DNA of 24,232 bases from a virus. Below are positions 7,865 to 16,019 of this stretch, one piece after another (position 1 is the stretch's first letter; each line of letters begins with the position of its first letter). The stretch lies in IMG/VR virus record IMGVR_UViG_3300000101_000035, positions 1 through 24,232 of that record; one strand, given 5' to 3'. The translations under genes and the position numbers were made by a program. The notes under the pieces are model-generated. The model was not told the DNA's origin. It was given only the letters and a program-made list of their open reading frames with translations, and searched no databases.

Positions 7865-8733
7865 ACGAATAGAAATTTATTACCCCGAATTAAATGTTTT
7901 GGAATACCTAAATAAGCTTCATGAGATAAATCTTTTATTTCTTTTATTTTGGAATAATTATTTTTTAGAAATTTATATTTGGCATCGCTCTGCTCACTAC
8001 GATACCCAGAAGAGGACTTACTTTCCCAGTTTTTTTGATGAGGCTCATAAACCCCGCAGGCTTCAGTAACATTGTGTTCAGTAATTATTAATTTTTCATT
8101 AATATTATTTGCATTACCTATTGGAGTTTGAGTTTTTAAACCTCCAGTATCTAAAGGTAAGTTAATATGATCTGCGCAACCGTGTCCAAAGTAAAATCCA
8201 AAACTTAAGGTTTTTTCTTTCACTAGGGGGTAAACAAAATCCGCTAGGAAGATTTGATCATCATTATATTTGGTTGTGTCGTGTTTATCTTGAAACTTGT
8301 TTACTAATTCGACCATAGAAAAAGAAAATTTTCTAGGTTTACCTCCCCAGAGCCCCCCTAGTATTTCTATGTTATGAGATAAATGGCATCTTCCAGAAAA
8401 AAAATCATGATTACTTTTTTCCCATTCTCGAACCATGTTGTAGTCCCAAAAATTTAATCTATCATCTAGGTCTCTACTTAAAAAAACTTCTACATCTGGA
8501 TCGTCCCAAGCATAAAACCTCCAAAACATATAATTAACATCATTGATAACTTTATTGTATTCTACTCTATCGTGTTTAATTAACTTGCTTTCAGGGACTG
8601 AATCATCATAGTAAACTCTGATTTTCCAAGAAGGATCTTGAAAAACTTCATCTAGTAGGTCGATATTATGTTTTAAGCCCTCTAGATATTTGGGCTCTTG
8701 CCCATATAAACTATATGATATTATTTTTTTCAC
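7861..8733 (-). CDS. Putative GT-A-like glycosyltransferase (FWR/RDxDDR family, copy 2)
   Basis: 290 residues, starting at a GTG (8733) inside the end of the upstream gene (23-base overlap). It repeats the module marks: ISYSLYGQEPKYLEGL (5-20), FWR at 70-72, VFLSRDLDDR with RDLDDR at 87-92, GGLWG at 126-130 and DDQIFL at 158-163. The last ~110 residues are specific to this copy and contain HGCADHINLP and a CGVYEPHQ segment. Probably a soluble sugar transferase; the three copies likely arose by duplication and act on different linkages. The ATGA overlap with the following gene suggests coupled translation. Confidence 0.65.
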   Translation of the reverse strand: MKKIISYSLYGQEPKYLEGLKHNIDLLDEVFQDPSWKIRVYYDDSVPESKLIKHDRVEYNKVINDVNYMFWRFYAWDDPDVEVFLSRDLDDRLNFWDYNMVREWEKSNHDFFSGRCHLSHNIEILGGLWGGKPRKFSFSMVELVNKFQDKHDTTKYNDDQIFLADFVYPLVKEKTLSFGFYFGHGCADHINLPLDTGGLKTQTPIGNANNINEKLIITEHNVTEACGVYEPHQKNWESKSSSGYRSEQSDAKYKFLKNNYSKIKEIKDLSHEAYLGIPKHLIRGNKFLFV

Positions 8734-9586
8734 TTTTATTTCTTAAGGGAATATTAACTAAAGAATCTACATCTACTCCATGTTCAGACCAAGGATGAGA
8801 AAATAAATTGTGCATTTCAGGATTGAAGGTTCCATTTCTTTGATATAGAACTAGTTTCTCGGCTTTTAATTTTAATTTCTCACAGATCCAAGTTGTTGAA
8901 GAACCTTCCATCCAGATTTCTTTAGCATTTTCGATCACTTTCATCCAGTCAAAGAGAGTGAATTGATCTAAAAATTCTACAGATATATGCCTTAGTCCTT
9001 TTTTACCCGAACTGCTTTTTAGGAAATTATCAAGAATAAAGTTGAAAACCGAAACGGAATTCGGGGGAGTTCCTAAGAAAGTATTAACCAATGCATAATC
9101 TTCTCCGTCTTTAATTTTTAAGACATTATAATATAGATCGTTTTCTTTGTCTGTATTGCGATTAATGTGGAGATAATCAGGCCAGTCGCTATCAGATACT
9201 CCAACAAAAGAGTACTTTCTTTTTTGTATTGTACCTGGGTTTGGCATAATTTCTGGATTGGCAGCTTGAATATTGGGCAAATGATTTGTGGGGACTATTT
9301 TTAGATTTATATCACCCACAATTCCATCGTAGATTTTTCCCAATTGACCTGGATTTTCGCGAGCTAGCCTGTGAATTTTTTCATTTAACCCAATCTTGAT
9401 ATAACCATCCAGGGAGTCAGGGAAATATTTAAAATTTTTAATATAATCAGATATATAAGAAGAATAAAAATCGCAAATAGGCCAGAAAATTTCATAACCT
9501 TGATCTTGATAGTGATAGCCTATTTTTTGAAGATATAAAATATCCCCCAACCCTTGAGGTTGGTTGATTATACAAATTTTTTTCAT
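8711..9586 (-). CDS. Putative GT-B-like transferase (heptosyltransferase/GT9-like shape)
   Basis: 291 residues from the ATG at 9586, which forms an ATGA overlap with the upstream methyltransferase stop; a longer frame to a TTG at 9607 exists but would begin inside that gene. The N-terminus KKICIINQPQGLGDILYLQKIGYHYQDQGYEI has the glycine-rich GLGD loop (12-15) after the first strand that is common in GT9-like proteins, and EIWMEGSSTTWICEKL (about 223-238) resembles the C-terminal donor-binding GSS loop. The middle is not recognised. It is placed among the transferases by shape and context only; another Rossmann-type role is possible. Confidence 0.5.
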   Translation of the reverse strand: MKKICIINQPQGLGDILYLQKIGYHYQDQGYEIFWPICDFYSSYISDYIKNFKYFPDSLDGYIKIGLNEKIHRLARENPGQLGKIYDGIVGDINLKIVPTNHLPNIQAANPEIMPNPGTIQKRKYSFVGVSDSDWPDYLHINRNTDKENDLYYNVLKIKDGEDYALVNTFLGTPPNSVSVFNFILDNFLKSSSGKKGLRHISVEFLDQFTLFDWMKVIENAKEIWMEGSSTTWICEKLKLKAEKLVLYQRNGTFNPEMHNLFSHPWSEHGVDVDSLVNIPLRNKSEKNNII

Positions 9587-10275
9587 TTTTGTAAAAACAT
9601 TAAACAATCTCTGAATCTGTCTGGAGAAACATCTGCATAAAAGTTGAATCTAGTATTTCTTAAAATTTTACTTATAGTTTCAGAATCATTCCAAAACCAG
9701 CCTCCAAAGGTATCAAATTCTCTGTATTTGTTTTGCAATTCATAGTCTAACATTAAAGATTCTTCACCGTCAAAATGTCTCGCAGAATATTTAAAATGTC
9801 GAAAAAAGTCGGCAAGCATAATTAAGGCTTTTCCCCCTGGCTTTAGCTTATTATAGATAGAGTTTATATAAGTTTCTACAGCTGAATTTGGGAGATGACA
9901 AAAAACTCCAAAAGAAAAAACAAAATCTACAGAAGAGTCTTCTACTCCTGTACAGTTGTAATCCTTGTTTTCAAGTTCTATATAGTTAACATTGCTTAAG
10001 TTTCTTTTGGACAGCGCAACTTCATTTTTTGGAAGAATATCTAGCGCTATGACTTTTTTAAAATTAGGAGATAGAAACTCTGAAGTCCAGAGACCTGCCC
10101 CGCAGCCAACTTCTAAGCAGGTATGATTTGAATTATAATACTTAGATAATTCTGAGACAACCTGACTTTTATGTTCGCTTTGGTATCCACTAAAGTCTTC
10201 TGTGTAACCAGTTTTTCCCCAAGCATTTATAAAATCTTGACTATTTAATCCAGGCGAAAGTTTTTCGTTTTCCAT
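9583..10275 (-). CDS. Class I SAM-dependent methyltransferase (Methyltransf_11/25-like)
   Basis: 230 residues. Motif I is CLEVGCGAGLWTSEF (53-67), strand 2 ends VIALDI with Asp79, and VDFVFSFGVFCHLPNSAVETYINSIYNKLKPGGKALI is the classic motif II/III stretch (FSFGVFCHLP, then LKPGG). This is a different subfamily from the other methyltransferases in the window. The ATG at 10275 follows a 6-base gap after the SDR gene. A sugar or lipid-linked glycan is a likely acceptor in this setting, but N-, O- and C-methylation all remain open. Confidence 0.85.
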   Translation of the reverse strand: MENEKLSPGLNSQDFINAWGKTGYTEDFSGYQSEHKSQVVSELSKYYNSNHTCLEVGCGAGLWTSEFLSPNFKKVIALDILPKNEVALSKRNLSNVNYIELENKDYNCTGVEDSSVDFVFSFGVFCHLPNSAVETYINSIYNKLKPGGKALIMLADFFRHFKYSARHFDGEESLMLDYELQNKYREFDTFGGWFWNDSETISKILRNTRFNFYADVSPDRFRDCLMFLQK

Positions 10276-10281
10276 ATTATT

Positions 10282-11262
10282 TTATTTAATTTTTTCTAAC
10301 CAATAATTCAGCAAATCTTCTAAAGTTTTATCTATGTTATATTCTTCTTTAAAATTAGTAAGCTCAACAAGATTAGTAGCATCTCCATGTTGATAATGAA
10401 TATCATGGGGTCTCCAAAATTTTTTATTTATTTTTTGCTCAACATTATTTAAGCCTGATAGTTCTATTAATTTGTCGGTAAAAAATTGCATTTTTCTAGG
10501 AACATCCCCGCAAACATTAAAAATATGGTTGTTTACTTCTGGGTGAATCATTGCAAGGTAGTAAGCTTTGATTGTATCTCTAACATCCATAACTACTCTT
10601 ACGCTATTTAGATTACCGATAGATAACACAGGCTCTTGTAATCCCTTCATCATTCTTGCTATTTGATAAGCGTCAGAAGATATAGAAAAATTCTTGCCTC
10701 GCCTTGGTCCAGTATGAGAAAAAGCTCTTGTGATGAAACCTTTTATAAAACCATTCTCCATTCTTTCTTGAAGGTATAAATCAGTGGCAGCTTTCGAAGC
10801 TCCATATGGATTAGCTGGAAACATCTTATCTTCCCAGTTAATCTTTCTACCATCCATGCCTTCGTTTCCGTACACCTCAGAAGTAGAACAAAACATCAGT
10901 TTGCATTCTGGTTGGTGATCTTGAATTACTTGAATTAAATTCGCGCTTCCTATAATATTGTCATCAAAAGTCCCAAGGGGATCTTCAAAACTTGAGGGAG
11001 GATGGGATTGAGCAGCTAGATGAAACACCCCATCAAAAGAATTATTTTCAAAGATATTTCTAAGAACTCTATAATTTCCAAGGTCGGAGTGATGAAATCT
11101 GATGGAATTATAAACTTCATCAGAAACAACATCTAAGATGTCTGCTTCCATTCCGTTAGTCCTTCTTATCAAGCCATGAACTTTATGACCTTCTCTATGT
11201 AATAAATTTGCTAAATGTGGACCTGCGAATCCAGTTACACCTGTAATTAAAAAGTTTTTCAC
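10282..11262 (-). CDS. Extended SDR, GDP-mannose 4,6-dehydratase / GDP-6-deoxyhexose reductase type
   Basis: 326-residue nucleotide-sugar modifying enzyme. NAD(P) binding loop FLITGVTGFAG (4-14, TGxxGxxG), VFHLAAQSHPPSSFEDP (79-95), the STSEVYG catalytic Ser/Thr strand (126-132) and NPYGASKAA with Tyr153 and Lys157 are all present. The N-terminal half and STSE resemble GDP-mannose 4,6-dehydratase; FSHTGPRRG and SIGNLNSVRVVMDVRDTIKAYYLAM are closer to GDP-4-keto-6-deoxymannose reductase (Rmd). It could supply GDP-rhamnose, GDP-fucose intermediates or a related deoxyhexose. The start is GTG at 11262; the ATG two bases upstream is followed at once by TGA in its own frame. It is the first gene after an internal promoter. 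Confidence 0.85.
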   Translation of the reverse strand: MKNFLITGVTGFAGPHLANLLHREGHKVHGLIRRTNGMEADILDVVSDEVYNSIRFHHSDLGNYRVLRNIFENNSFDGVFHLAAQSHPPSSFEDPLGTFDDNIIGSANLIQVIQDHQPECKLMFCSTSEVYGNEGMDGRKINWEDKMFPANPYGASKAATDLYLQERMENGFIKGFITRAFSHTGPRRGKNFSISSDAYQIARMMKGLQEPVLSIGNLNSVRVVMDVRDTIKAYYLAMIHPEVNNHIFNVCGDVPRKMQFFTDKLIELSGLNNVEQKINKKFWRPHDIHYQHGDATNLVELTNFKEEYNIDKTLEDLLNYWLEKIK

Positions 11263-11317
11263 ATTATATATTATACTATATAAACTTATTTTTTAAAGTT
11301 TATTAAATTATTTTTAT
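11263..11317 (-). promoter_or_regulatory. Internal promoter module A (upstream of the SDR gene)
   Basis: The -10 TATAAT is at 11275-11270, seven bases before the GTG, giving an almost leaderless transcript. No good -35 is visible 17 bases upstream; AACTTTAA sits there instead. The -10 is enclosed by an inverted repeat with 7-base arms, TTATATA and TATATAA (11283-11277 and 11270-11264). The block is similar base for base to the one before 14002: the first 25 bases differ at two positions, both have AAACTTTAA, both have TATAGTAT(A/T)ATA over the -10, and both run into TGAAAAACTT at the gene start. Confidence 0.55.
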
Positions 11318-11362
11318 TAATTTTATTATAGCTTGTTTTGTTGTGCTCTCATATCTATATAT
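11318..11362. other. Remainder of the ~100-bp intergenic region
   Basis: Very AT-rich. It contains the short string GAGAGCACAACAAAACAAGC (minus strand) just after the upstream gene. I see no stable hairpin with a U-tract, no tRNA-like fold and no small ORF with a credible start. Confidence 0.4.
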
Positions 11363-11989
11363 TTATATTATACGTAAGCAGGCCTGTTGCTTGTCATAAG
11401 CGCATTCTCTATTGTCAAGATAAACTTCACCGTTTACTCCTATCCATTCGTAATTAATATTAGGGTTTTCAAATAGCCACTCAGATAAAGCTCTTAACTC
11501 GCTGGATTCATTGTAAAAACCTTTAAAGTTAACCAATTCGTCAAACACTATAATACAACCTTCACTTATTTGGTCTCGCTTTGTTAGCGTATCTAATACA
11601 TACTTGGTGGAACTATATAAATCTGCGTCTAGATGCAAGAAGCTGATCTCTTCTCGATTATGAGAAAGAAAATTTTCAAGAGTTTTATCAAACCAGCCTT
11701 TTACTAACTCGACATTACTGTTAACTTTTGGTAAAGAGCCGCTTCTGCCAAACGATCCTTTTGGAAATCCGTCTCTCCATTTTTCTGGCAAGCCTTCAAA
11801 GCTATCAAATCCATAAACTTTATCTTGAGTAAATTTTGATATATAGTTAATAGTATTTCCGTTAAACGTTCCAAACTCCAACCATAATGTATTAGGTCTG
11901 TGTTGATACTCAAGATCCTCAAAAATGTAATGTAGGCAGTATTTTTTCACATTTGGTATGTTTTTTATTATGTCATAATTTATCGTCAT
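11363..11989 (-). CDS. TylF/MycF-family O-methyltransferase
   Basis: 208 residues from the ATG at 11989, which overlaps the glf stop as ATGA; the open frame continues to a GTG at 12025 but that lies within glf. Motifs fit the TylF (macrocin O-methyltransferase) family: LWLEFGTFNGNT (35-46), VYGFDSFEGLPEKWRDGFPKGSF (58-80), LHLDADLYSSTKYVLDTL (118-135) and GCIIVFDEL (144-152). Characterised relatives methylate sugar hydroxyls on macrolides using a metal held by the Asp residues of the LDADLY and FDEL segments, so a deoxysugar O-methyl transfer is a natural proposal next to the SDR and Glf genes. Family assignment is firm, the acceptor is inferred. Confidence 0.88.
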   Translation of the reverse strand: MTINYDIIKNIPNVKKYCLHYIFEDLEYQHRPNTLWLEFGTFNGNTINYISKFTQDKVYGFDSFEGLPEKWRDGFPKGSFGRSGSLPKVNSNVELVKGWFDKTLENFLSHNREEISFLHLDADLYSSTKYVLDTLTKRDQISEGCIIVFDELVNFKGFYNESSELRALSEWLFENPNINYEWIGVNGEVYLDNRECAYDKQQACLRII

Positions 11990-12981
11990 TTTATTTTCTC
12001 CATTACTTGCTTTATTGCCATCCACATATCTAAGTATTTATAAGTAGCAAGTCTCCCTAGAAATATTACATTTTTTTCTTTCCTTGCCTGGTTTTTGTAC
12101 TTATAATATATCTCATTTCCACCATGAAAAGGCTTGGGGTATATTGGATCATTTTTACCTTTTTCATATTCTTCGGGGTAATCTCTTGTTAGTATTGTAT
12201 ATTCTGGTTTTTCATTTAAATAAGCGGCGCTATCCATTGTTCTATTAAATGGCTGTTTGTTGCATTCATTTATTACAGCACCTAATTCGTATGAAAATTC
12301 TTTACTATCTCTTTTAGCTTTAGTATGTTCAAACCTAAGAGATCTGTAGGGCAAGTGTCCATGGCAATTATTATAATATTGGGATATGGTTCCTGTCCAT
12401 ACTAGCATATCTCCTTTTAATTTTTTGTAATCTTCTTTGCCTACATTTAAATTTACTTTTACACCATCAAGCATAGACTTGAACATTTCTGTATATCCTT
12501 TTTCAGGTATACCCTGATAAGTGTCAGTAAAATATCTATCGTCATAGTTATCTCTTTTGTTTGGGATTCTACCCCTTATACTTCTAGGCAATTCTTCCCA
12601 AGGTGCCCCCCAATGTCTTTCGGAATAATCCACAAATAGCAACTTCTGAATCTCCTCTGGGCTTAAATCCTTACCTAACTGCTCTTCCGTTTTCTTGTTA
12701 AAAGGTATAGATAGTCGCCCTTCATTCGTGTTAGCTCTAACTCTATGCTCGTAATTATTAAACTTGGTATATCTATTTACAAAACCCCAAACTTCTTCAC
12801 TGTTCGTGTGAAATATATGAGATCCATATTTGTGAACAGTCACCCCCTCTTTCTTTTCATCGTAACAATTTCCCCCTATATGACTTCTCGTTTCGAATAT
12901 TTCTACATCATGACCCTGCTCTTTAAGTAATATGGCTGAAGTTACACCTGAGAGCCCACAACCTATTATGTTAATTTTCAC
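11986..12981 (-). CDS. glf: UDP-galactopyranose mutase
   Basis: FAD enzyme that converts UDP-galactopyranose to UDP-galactofuranose, the donor for Galf-containing glycans. 331 residues, a little shorter than typical bacterial Glf (about 370). Visible marks: FAD loop INIIGCGLSG (3-12), HIGGNCYDE (34-42), YGSHIFHT (52-59), the active-site neighbourhood FVDYSERHWG, GRIPNKRDNYDDRYFTDTYQGIPEKGYTEMF, and the C-terminal GRLATYKYLDMW (309-320) that closes the FAD site. Start is GTG at 12981, overlapping the upstream transferase by 11 bases. It implies that the phage or its host has UDP-Gal available and that at least one transferase here could use UDP-Galf. Confidence 0.95.
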   Translation of the reverse strand: MKINIIGCGLSGVTSAILLKEQGHDVEIFETRSHIGGNCYDEKKEGVTVHKYGSHIFHTNSEEVWGFVNRYTKFNNYEHRVRANTNEGRLSIPFNKKTEEQLGKDLSPEEIQKLLFVDYSERHWGAPWEELPRSIRGRIPNKRDNYDDRYFTDTYQGIPEKGYTEMFKSMLDGVKVNLNVGKEDYKKLKGDMLVWTGTISQYYNNCHGHLPYRSLRFEHTKAKRDSKEFSYELGAVINECNKQPFNRTMDSAAYLNEKPEYTILTRDYPEEYEKGKNDPIYPKPFHGGNEIYYKYKNQARKEKNVIFLGRLATYKYLDMWMAIKQVMEKIK

Positions 12982-14002
12982 TTAATATATAAGACTTAAT
13001 CCATTCTTTCTTGTAGTATTTGTTTTTTATGTAGCTTTGCTGAGCAAAGCACTCCTTGTATAACCGCTCATCTTCTGAGAGGATTTTAAGTTTACGAACA
13101 AACTCTTCAGCTAATTGAAAAGAGCAATCTCTTGAAAAATAATCTCCAGATTCAAACGGAAAAACCACATTCATATTTTGAATCATTAATAAAGAATTTA
13201 CATACAAACTTTCAAAGAGTCTTCTGCATAAATTTCCAGTACCATTTAAGTGTAAGGAAAATTTGTAATAAGAGAGGGCTTTTATATAATTTTCAAAATT
13301 TAAACCTTTATGCTCCATTAAGAGCTTGCCCGAGTCTAGGTTAAGCTCAGAGGCGTGAATATCTCTAATCATTGATTCTCGATTAACCCACTCGTCTTCG
13401 TATCCAGAACGATTAAAATTTAAATGAGCTCCCGCCCAAAAACATTTATTGATTTTAGGCTTGGTTTTTAGCGCGTCGCCAAGTAAAAGCCATACAGGAT
13501 TAACCTGACCAAAAGCTAAAAAGGGGAATGGTTTAACTTTTGAGGAATACTCCTGCATATGAGTTGTTCTATACTCCCTTTTAAATATTAAATCATAATG
13601 AAAATTGTTTTCAATTAAAAACCTCTCACCTTTTTTTGCAAGAGGTTTGTCCGCAGCGTCAAAAAAATATAATTTATTGTATTTAATGTTGGAAAGCAAG
13701 TCGTAAATGTGAGAAACATGACTCTTTTTATCTTCCATAATCGCATCTTCATTTTTTTCCCAAGTTTGATTGTATCCATATCTATTAACACTATCTATTT
13801 CATAACATATGAAGATATTATCATAAGAATTGCCTAATTTTTTAGAGTCGTAAATTCCTTTTATACCATAAGTTTCAAACAAGCCATCGGGGCTTAATGA
13901 ATTTTTCGCATACGTCCCCCCTGGAGACCAATAATCAAAGTTCTCAAAAACTTTTGTTAAAAAAGTAATGTTGTTTTGGGGGTCAATTATTAAGTTTTTC
14001 AT
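12971..14002 (-). CDS. Putative GT-B-type glycosyltransferase
   Basis: 343 residues with a weakly recognisable C-terminal donor-binding half: FENYIKALSYYKFSLHLNGTGNLCRRLFESLYVNSLLMIQ (about 236-275). That pattern (a helix, a strand with a glycine turn, then R-x-FE-L-x-x-x-S) is what exostosin/GT90-like and other GT-B proteins carry. The N-terminal half has KLYFFDAADKP and a conserved-looking YRTTHMQEY region but no clear family. The ATG at 14002 follows an intergenic promoter. Another possibility is a non-glycosyl GT-B-fold protein, but the neighbours argue for sugar transfer. Confidence 0.55.
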   Translation of the reverse strand: MKNLIIDPQNNITFLTKVFENFDYWSPGGTYAKNSLSPDGLFETYGIKGIYDSKKLGNSYDNIFICYEIDSVNRYGYNQTWEKNEDAIMEDKKSHVSHIYDLLSNIKYNKLYFFDAADKPLAKKGERFLIENNFHYDLIFKREYRTTHMQEYSSKVKPFPFLAFGQVNPVWLLLGDALKTKPKINKCFWAGAHLNFNRSGYEDEWVNRESMIRDIHASELNLDSGKLLMEHKGLNFENYIKALSYYKFSLHLNGTGNLCRRLFESLYVNSLLMIQNMNVVFPFESGDYFSRDCSFQLAEEFVRKLKILSEDERLYKECFAQQSYIKNKYYKKEWIKSYILSEN

Positions 14003-14063
14003 ATTATATTATGTATAATACTATACATAAATTTTTAGTTAAAGTTTTTTAAGTTATTTTTAT
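14003..14063 (-). promoter_or_regulatory. Internal promoter module B (upstream of the 14002 transferase)
   Basis: The -10 is TATTAT at 14020-14015, 12 bases before the ATG. The -35 is poor (TTTAAC at the 17-base position, three matches). The block repeats module A at 11263-11317. Its upstream third overlaps the last codons of the 14049 gene, so it sits partly in coding sequence. The shared start context TGAAAAACTT suggests one copy was derived from the other, including the first codons. Confidence 0.5.
14010..14029. repeat. Perfect inverted repeat over the -10 box
   Basis: TATGTATA and TATACATA arms of 8 bases separated by GTAT (minus strand). It covers the -10 of module B, so a repressor or activator bound here would control the promoter. 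AT-rich sequence makes short palindromes common, but an 8-base perfect arm pair placed exactly on the -10, with a similar one in module A, is more than casual. Confidence 0.5.
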
Positions 14064-16019
14064 TGGCCTAGATTGATTTAATAAAGATAGATCATCTGTC
14101 AGCCTATTAAAATAGCTAAAAACATTGAAATGCGTTCTTAAAAACTCTTTTTGAAGTAATAGCTTATCTCTCCTAACCATATACTCTATAGGCAAATTCT
14201 TTTTGTCAAGCTTTTCCACATCTGAAAGAAGTATGTAACTGTCTTCAATAAAGTAATCGCTTAAATTTGGAGCGCTTTGACATATTGGTATTGACTCGCA
14301 TAGTATTGGATCTGTAACTTTTTCCGTTATATAATCTTCCTGAGAGTATAGCGCCGTGTTATTTTCAATAGCGAGACTAAAGAGATAAGGCTGTAATGAA
14401 ATGTATTTTTCATTTAGAAATTTCGAATTGGTATTGTAATGGTATCCGCCTAAACTTTTATTATATCCGCCGCCAAATAAATCAATTTTATTATCAAAAC
14501 TTTCAGAAAACTTCCTAATCATCTCTTTTCTCCAGGGGTACATTCCGCTGTCAATTGCTGAAATTAAATTAGGGGGATTGCTCAAGCCCGCAAGCAAACT
14601 TAAGGTGGATTCATTTTTGCTAATAGGCGGAGACCAGCAACACATTGTTGGGGCATATCGAATGTAGGGATCGTTTTCATTCGGTCTAGCATCCTGGACA
14701 AAGCTATGACAATTATCTAAAACTGGATGTCTTGTATGAGACTCAGCAGACAATAAAAACTTCTGCGAATTTGTTCCGCCAATTTTTTGAAATGTTTCTA
14801 CGTTATTTATATAAACCCCGACGGTAAAATCAGGCGCATTTTCTGTATGCTCATAATCTTTTATAGCCCAATCTAAAATATTCTTTTTAAAAAAGTTGAA
14901 ATCATGATTGTATTGAAATACCCAATTAATAACTTTATTTTTAATTTTGATATTAATTTCATTATCAAATTTTTCTTTCTTTTTTATAATAATATTAATT
15001 TTACCCCCTTTATCTTCTTTATAATTATCTATAGAGCATAAAGTCTTGCAAGATTTAGAAGCCACATCAAAAGCATCTGAGATTTTTCGAGGGAGATCTT
15101 GCTCTAGATCGCCCAAGGAGACATCTTGATCTTCTGAAACTCCGTTAGAACAGATTCTTGGAGAGAAATTTATAAAGTTGGGCTTTGCTCCATATCTTTT
15201 TTCAGAGAAAATTGAAGCAGCTTTTATAAAATCTGAAGTTAAGTCATCTTGATTCTCGAGAAAGCAAAGAGGTCTAACAGGCAAAACATTAAACAAGTTT
15301 ACTGATCCTCCAGCAGCTATAAATTGCCACCCCTTAAATAAGCTAGCTAAAAGTTGAACCCCCATGAAATGATCTCCCGCTTCTTTGAGTAAGTCTCTTT
15401 GGAAATTTTTATCCAAACCTATTGCATCGGGGAAATTATTTTTTATTATGTTCGTTAACTTAGGGTAAAAATGAGTTTTTACCTCACAGTAAATGGAATT
15501 AGAGGGTAAAGATAAAGATCTAAAATAATCAATGGTTGAGCTTCTTATGTATATATTTGGAAAAACAAATTCATTTATCACCTCATCTATGGAAACTTCA
15601 TTAGCTTCTTCAAAGCCATGCATGCCCATTCCACCACCATATATATCTTTGAAGTTTGGAATCTGGCTGAAGTAGCTAGCGTCAGTACCAAAAGAAGAGT
15701 AGTCACTCGAATAGATATTATGTAAATGAGTATCTTTCAGACATATAACTTCGTCAGAGAATAAACCAAAAAAAGTAAATTGATTCATTGATCCGATTGA
15801 GGTGATCTTTATTCTGTTTTTCTTGCAGTATATACTTAGTTTAAATAACTCCAAACTAATATAAGTTTCATTATAATGAGGAGCTATAACGATTTCCTTG
15901 TCGTAATTATCTAAATTATTAAATATATATTTATACCCAATTTTATCTCCTTCATGAGCGCTTTTGGGAAGATCGATTTCTGAAAAATTAGAATCATTTA
16001 CTGATTGTATCGAGAGCAT
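14049..16019 (-). CDS. Two-part protein with C-terminal GT10 (fucosyltransferase-like) domain
   Basis: 656 residues from the ATG at 16019, which shares a base with the upstream TAA (TAATG); an extra 24 codons to a TTG lie inside the upstream gene. The C-terminal part (about 491-650) is GT10-like: YLFSLAIENN (545-554) and EDYITEKVTDPILCESIPICQSAPNLSDYF (561-590) match the alpha-1,3/4-fucosyltransferase motif FxFENs...DYITEKL..aL..g.vPV. The N-terminal ~330 residues carry IVIAPHYNETYISLEL and a late HFMGVQLLASLFKGWQFIAAGGSVNLFNVLP stretch, which has the feel of a GT-B C-terminal half, but I do not recognise a family. It may be a fusion of two transferases making consecutive linkages. Confidence 0.75.
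   Translation of the reverse strand: MLSIQSVNDSNFSEIDLPKSAHEGDKIGYKYIFNNLDNYDKEIVIAPHYNETYISLELFKLSIYCKKNRIKITSIGSMNQFTFFGLFSDEVICLKDTHLHNIYSSDYSSFGTDASYFSQIPNFKDIYGGGMGMHGFEEANEVSIDEVINEFVFPNIYIRSSTIDYFRSLSLPSNSIYCEVKTHFYPKLTNIIKNNFPDAIGLDKNFQRDLLKEAGDHFMGVQLLASLFKGWQFIAAGGSVNLFNVLPVRPLCFLENQDDLTSDFIKAASIFSEKRYGAKPNFINFSPRICSNGVSEDQDVSLGDLEQDLPRKISDAFDVASKSCKTLCSIDNYKEDKGGKINIIIKKKEKFDNEINIKIKNKVINWVFQYNHDFNFFKKNILDWAIKDYEHTENAPDFTVGVYINNVETFQKIGGTNSQKFLLSAESHTRHPVLDNCHSFVQDARPNENDPYIRYAPTMCCWSPPISKNESTLSLLAGLSNPPNLISAIDSGMYPWRKEMIRKFSESFDNKIDLFGGGYNKSLGGYHYNTNSKFLNEKYISLQPYLFSLAIENNTALYSQEDYITEKVTDPILCESIPICQSAPNLSDYFIEDSYILLSDVEKLDKKNLPIEYMVRRDKLLLQKEFLRTHFNVFSYFNRLTDDLSLLNQSRPIKIT

Noticed and set aside
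8711-9607. TTG at 9607 as the start of the GT9-like gene
   Set aside because: It would add seven residues encoded inside the upstream methyltransferase gene; the ATG at 9586 with an ATGA overlap gives the natural KKICIINQP first strand.
11281-11300. AACTT...AAGTT hairpin in the intergenic region as a terminator
   Set aside because: Five AT-rich base pairs cannot form a stable terminator, and it overlaps the proposed promoter module.
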